Positions 59,701-64,000 of a stretch of DNA of 64,000 nucleotides are shown in pieces (position 1 is the stretch's first letter; each line of letters begins with the position of its first letter). The translations under genes were made by a program, and so were the position numbers. Source of the DNA: Mimachlamys varia (Eukaryota; Mollusca; Bivalvia; Pectinida; Pectinidae); NCBI GenBank assembly GCA_947623455.1, contig OX392527.1, positions 12,148,001-12,212,000 on the forward strand, written 5' to 3'. A model generated the notes under the pieces. It was not told the origin of the DNA, ran no database searches, and was given only the letters and a program-made list of their open reading frames with translations.

Positions 59701-62700
59701 CATATAGATCCCGTAGATATAGTGGTGATAGCTTTATGGAGTTACATATAGATCCCGTAGATATAGTGGTGATAGCTTTATGGAGTTATATATAGATCCC
59801 GTAGGTATAGTGGTCATAGCTTTATGGAGTTATATATAGATCCTGTAGATATAGTGGTGATAGCTTTATGGAGTTATATATAGATCCCGTAGATATAGTG
59901 GTGATAGCTTTATGGAGTTATATATAGATCCTGTAGATATAGTGGTGATAGCTTTATGGAGTTATATATAGATCCTGTAGATATAGTGGTGATAGCTTTA
60001 TGAAGTTATATATAGATCCTGTAGGTATAGTGGTGATAGCTTTATGGAGTTATATATAGATCCCGTAGATATAGTGGTGATAGCTTTATGGAGTTATATA
60101 TAGATCATGTAGGTATAGTGGTGTTAGCTTTATGGAGTTATATATAGATCATGTAGATATAGTGGTGATAGCTTTATGGAGTTATATATAGATCATGTAG
60201 GTATAGTGGTGTTAGCTTTATGGAGTTATATATAGATCATGTAGATATAGTGGTGATAGCTTTATGGAGTTATATATAGATCATGTAGGTATAGTGGTGT
60301 TAGCTTTATGGAGTTATATATAGATCCTGTAGATCTAGTGGTGTTAGCTTTATGGAGTTACATATAGATCCCGTAGATATAGTGGTGATAGCTTTATGGA
60401 GTTATATATAGATCATGTAGGTATAGTGGTGATAGCTTTATGGAGTTACATATAGATCCTGTAGGTATAGTGGTGATAGCTTTATGGAGTTATATATAGA
60501 TCTTGTAGGTATAGTGGTGATAGATTATGGAGTTATATATAGATCCGGTAGATATAGTGGTGATAGCTTTATGGAGTTACATATAGATCCCGTAGATATA
60601 GTGGTGATAGCTTTATGGAGTTATATATAGATCATGTAGGTATAGTGGTGATAGCTTTATGGAGTTACATATAGATCCTGTAGGTATAGTGGTGATAGCT
60701 TTATGGAGTTACATATAGATCCCGTAGATATAGTGGTGATAGCTTTATGGAGTTATATATAGATCCCGTAGATATAGTGGTGATAGCTTTATGGAGTTAT
60801 ATATAGATCCTGTAGATATAGTGGTGTTAGCTTTATGGAGTTATATATAGATCCTGTAGATATAGTGGTGTTAGCTTTATGGAGTTACATATAGATCCCG
60901 TAGATATAGTGGTGATAGCTTTATGGAGTTACATATAGATCCTGTAGATATAGTGGTGATAGCTTTATGGAGTTATATATAGATCCTGTAGATATAGTGG
61001 TGTTAGCTTTATGGAGTTACATATAGATCCCGTAGATATAGTGGTGATAGCTTTATGGAGTTATATATAGATCATGTAGGTATAGTGGTGATAGCTTTAT
61101 GGAGTTACATATAGATCCTGTAGGTATAGTGGTGATAGCTTTATGGAGTTATATATAGATCTTGTAGGTATAGTGGTGATAGATTATTGAGTTATATATA
61201 GATCCTGTAGGTATAGTGGTGATAGCTTTATGGAGTTATATATAGATCCCGTAGATATAGTGGTGATAGATTATGGAGTTATATATAGATCCGGTAGATA
61301 TAGTGGTGATAGCTTGATGGAGTTACATATAGATCCCGTAGGTATAGTGGTGATAGCTTTTTGGAGTTATATATAGATCCCGTAGGTATAGTGGTGATAG
61401 CTTTATGGAGTTATATATGGATCCTGTAGGTATAGTGGTGATAGCTTTATGGAGTTATATATAGATCATGTAGGTATAGTGGTGTTAGCTTTATGGAGTT
61501 ATATATGGATCCGGTAGATATAGTGGTGTTAGCTTTATGGAGTTATATATATATCCTGTAGGTATAGTGGGGATAGCTTTATGGAGTTATATATAGATCG
61601 TGTAAATATAGTGGTGATAGCTTTATGGAGTTATATATAGATCCCGTAGGTATAGTGGTGATAGCTTTATGGAGTTATATATGGATCCTGTAGATATAGT
61701 GGTGATAGCTTTATGGAGTTATATATAGATCCCGTAGGTATAGTGGTGATAGCTTTATGGAGTTATATATAGATCCTGTAGGTATAGTGGTGATAGCTTT
61801 ATGGAGTTATATATAGATCCTGTAGATATAGTGGTGATAGCTTTATGGAGTTATATATAGATCCTGTAGGTATAGTGGTGATAGCTTTATGGAGTTATAT
61901 ATAGATCCCGTAGGTATAGTGGTGATAGCTTTATGGAGTTATATATAGATCCCGTAGGTATAGTGGTGATAGCTTTATGGAGTTATATATAGATCATGTA
62001 GGTATAGTGATGATAGCTTTATGGAGTTATATATAGATCCTGTAGGTATAGTGGTGATAGCTTTATGGAGTTATATATAGATCCTGTAGGTATAGTGGTG
62101 TTAGCTTTATGGAGTTATATATAGATCCTGTAGATATAGTGGTGATAGCTTTATGGAGTTATATATAGATCCCGTAGATATAGTGGTGATAGCTTTATGG
62201 AGTTATATATAGATCCTGTAGGTATAGTGGTGATAGCTTTATGGAGTTATATATAGATCTTGTAGGTATAGTGGTGATAGCTTTATGGAGTTATATATAG
62301 ATCCTGTAGATATAGTGGTGATAGCTTTATGGAGTTATATATAGATCCTGTAGATATAGTGGTGATAGCTTTATGGAGTTATATATAGATCCTGTAGATA
62401 TAGTGGTGTTAGCTTTATGGAGTTATATATAGATCATGTAGGTATAGTGGTGATAGCTTTATGGAGTTATATATAGATCCTGTAGATATAGTGGTGATAG
62501 CTTTATGGAGTTATATATAGATCCCGTAGATATAGTGGTGATAGCTTTATGGAGTTATATATAGATCCTGTAGATATAGTGGTGATAGCTTTATGGAGTT
62601 ATATATAGATCCCGTAGATATAGTGGTGATAGCTTTATGGAGTTATATATAGATCCCGTAGATATAGTGGTGATAGCTTTATGGAGTTATATATATAGAT

Positions 62701-64000
62701 CCCGTAGATATAGTGGTGATAGCTTTATGGAGTTATATATAGATCCCGTAGATATAGTGGTGATAGCTTTATGGAGTTATATATAGATCCCGTAGATATA
62801 GTGGTGATAGCTTTATGGAGTTATATATATAGATCCTGTAGATATAGTGGTGATAGCTTTATGGGGTTATATATAGATCATGTAGGTATAGTGGTGTTAG
62901 CTTTATGGTGTTATATATAGATCATGTAGATATAGTGGTGATAGCTTTATGGAGTTATATATAGATCCCGTAGATATAGTGGGGATAGCTTTATGGAGTT
63001 ATATATAGATCATGTAGGTATAGTGATGATAGCTTTATGGAGTTATATATAGATCCCGTAGGTATAGTGGTGATAGCTTTATGGAGTTATATATAGATCC
63101 CGTAGGTATAGTGGTGGTAGCTTTATGGAGTTATATATAGATCCCGTAGATATAGTGGTGATAGCTTTATGGAGTTATATATAGATCCTGTAGGTATAGT
63201 GGTGATAGCTTTATGGAGTTATATATAGATCCTGTAGGTATAGTGGTGATAGCTTTATGGAGTTATATATAGATCCTGTAGGTATAGTGGTGATAGCTTT
63301 ATGGAGTTATATATAGATCCTGTAGGTATAGTGGTGATAGCTTTATGGAGTTATATATAGATCCTGTAGATATAGTGGTGATAGCTTTATGGAGTTATAT
63401 ATAGATCCTGTAGGTATAGTGGTGATAGCTTTATGGAGTTATATATAGATCCTGTAGGTATAGTGGTGATAGCTTTATGGAGTTATATATAGATCCTGTA
63501 GGTATAGTGGTGATAGCTTTATGGAGTTATATATAGATCCTGTAGATATAGTGGTGATAGCTTTTTGGAGTTATATATAGATCCTGTAGGTATAGTGGTG
63601 ATAGCTTTATGGAGTTATATATAGATCCGGTAGATATAGTGGTGGTAGCTTTATGGAGTTATATATAGATCCTGTAGGTATAGTGGTGATAGCTTTATGG
63701 AGTTATATATAGATCCTGTAGGTATAGTGGTGATAGCTTTATGGAGTTACATATAGATCATGTAGGTATAGTGGTGATAGCTTTATGGAGTTATATATAG
63801 ATCCTGTAGATATAGTGGTGATAGCTTTATGGAGTTATATAGATCATGTAGGTGTAGTGGTGATAGCTTTATGGAGTTATATATAGATCCTATAGGTATA
63901 GTGGTGATAGCTTTATGGAGTTATATATAGATCCTGTAGGTATAGTGGTGATAGCTTTATGGAGTTATATATAGATCCCGTAGGTATAGTGGTGGTAGCT
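56765..64000. repeat. 44-bp satellite-like array, more than 160 copies, open at right edge
   Basis: Unit tagtggtgatagctttatgg, agttatatatagatcctgta, then ggta. It fills the last 7.2 kb. Substitution classes (cct/ccc/cat before gta; gata/ggta; gata/gtta) recur in the same order in a long block: tggtcatag at 58755 and 59811 (24 units apart) and gatctagtg at 59320 and 60332 (23 units apart), showing a higher-order duplication of about 1.05 kb. Rare units lack or gain 2 to 4 bp. Confidence 0.97.

Overview
The window is eukaryotic, AT-rich and intron-rich. Three protein-coding genes can be read exon by exon. Gene content, tRNA-derived SINEs, TA- and TTAA-flanked miniature transposons and very abundant intronic minisatellites suggest a lophotrochozoan, most likely a bivalve mollusc. 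The taxon is an inference, not something I could test.

Layout. (1) Minus strand, 765-20414: the first five coding exons of an AAK1/BMP2K (NAK-family) Ser/Thr kinase, which runs off the left edge. The exons join without a phase error and give 198 residues with the glycine-rich loop, the ALK lysine, HRDLK and DFG. (2) 20415-20930: a short head-to-head promoter with an ETS-type site and a TCTCGCGAGA palindrome. (3) Plus strand, 20931-43666: fourteen phase-consistent exons (471 codons) of ASH2/ASH2L, the PHD-winged helix-SPRY subunit of SET1/MLL histone H3K4 methyltransferase complexes. The second half of SPRY and the C-terminus are not in the window. (4) Minus strand, 47197-55070: a complete eight-exon gene for an unrecognised, low-complexity, Ser/Pro/Lys-rich protein of 280 residues with a myristoylation-type N-terminus. 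It appears to be nested in the next ASH2L intron. (5) 56765-64000: one 44-bp satellite-like array that continues past the edge.

Roughly half of the window is tandem repeat, in about twenty arrays with different units of 20 to 58 bp. The most striking point is that several arrays are fused to splice junctions and repeat the splice site itself. In the kinase gene a 54-bp unit repeats the end of exon 4 (the HRDLK catalytic loop) with its 5' splice site about 58 times. In ASH2L a 50-bp unit repeats the 3' splice site and first 20 bases of exon 14 about 24 times, and a 37-38-bp unit resembles the exon 6 donor. In the nested gene one array repeats the exon 3 acceptor tract and a young three-copy array repeats the exon 5 donor. 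In the four cases I could read in frame, use of the nearest decoy site leads quickly to a stop codon.

Other mobile DNA includes an 842-bp element with 10-bp TIRs and 6-bp target duplications inside the kinase array, a 1,337-bp TA-flanked pogo/Tigger-like element inside an ASH2L array, a 386-bp TTAA-flanked MITE, two foldback elements, tRNA-derived SINE heads, and two very short retroposed sequences (62 and 67 bp) with 10- and 11-bp target duplications. No true tRNA, rRNA or CRISPR feature was found.
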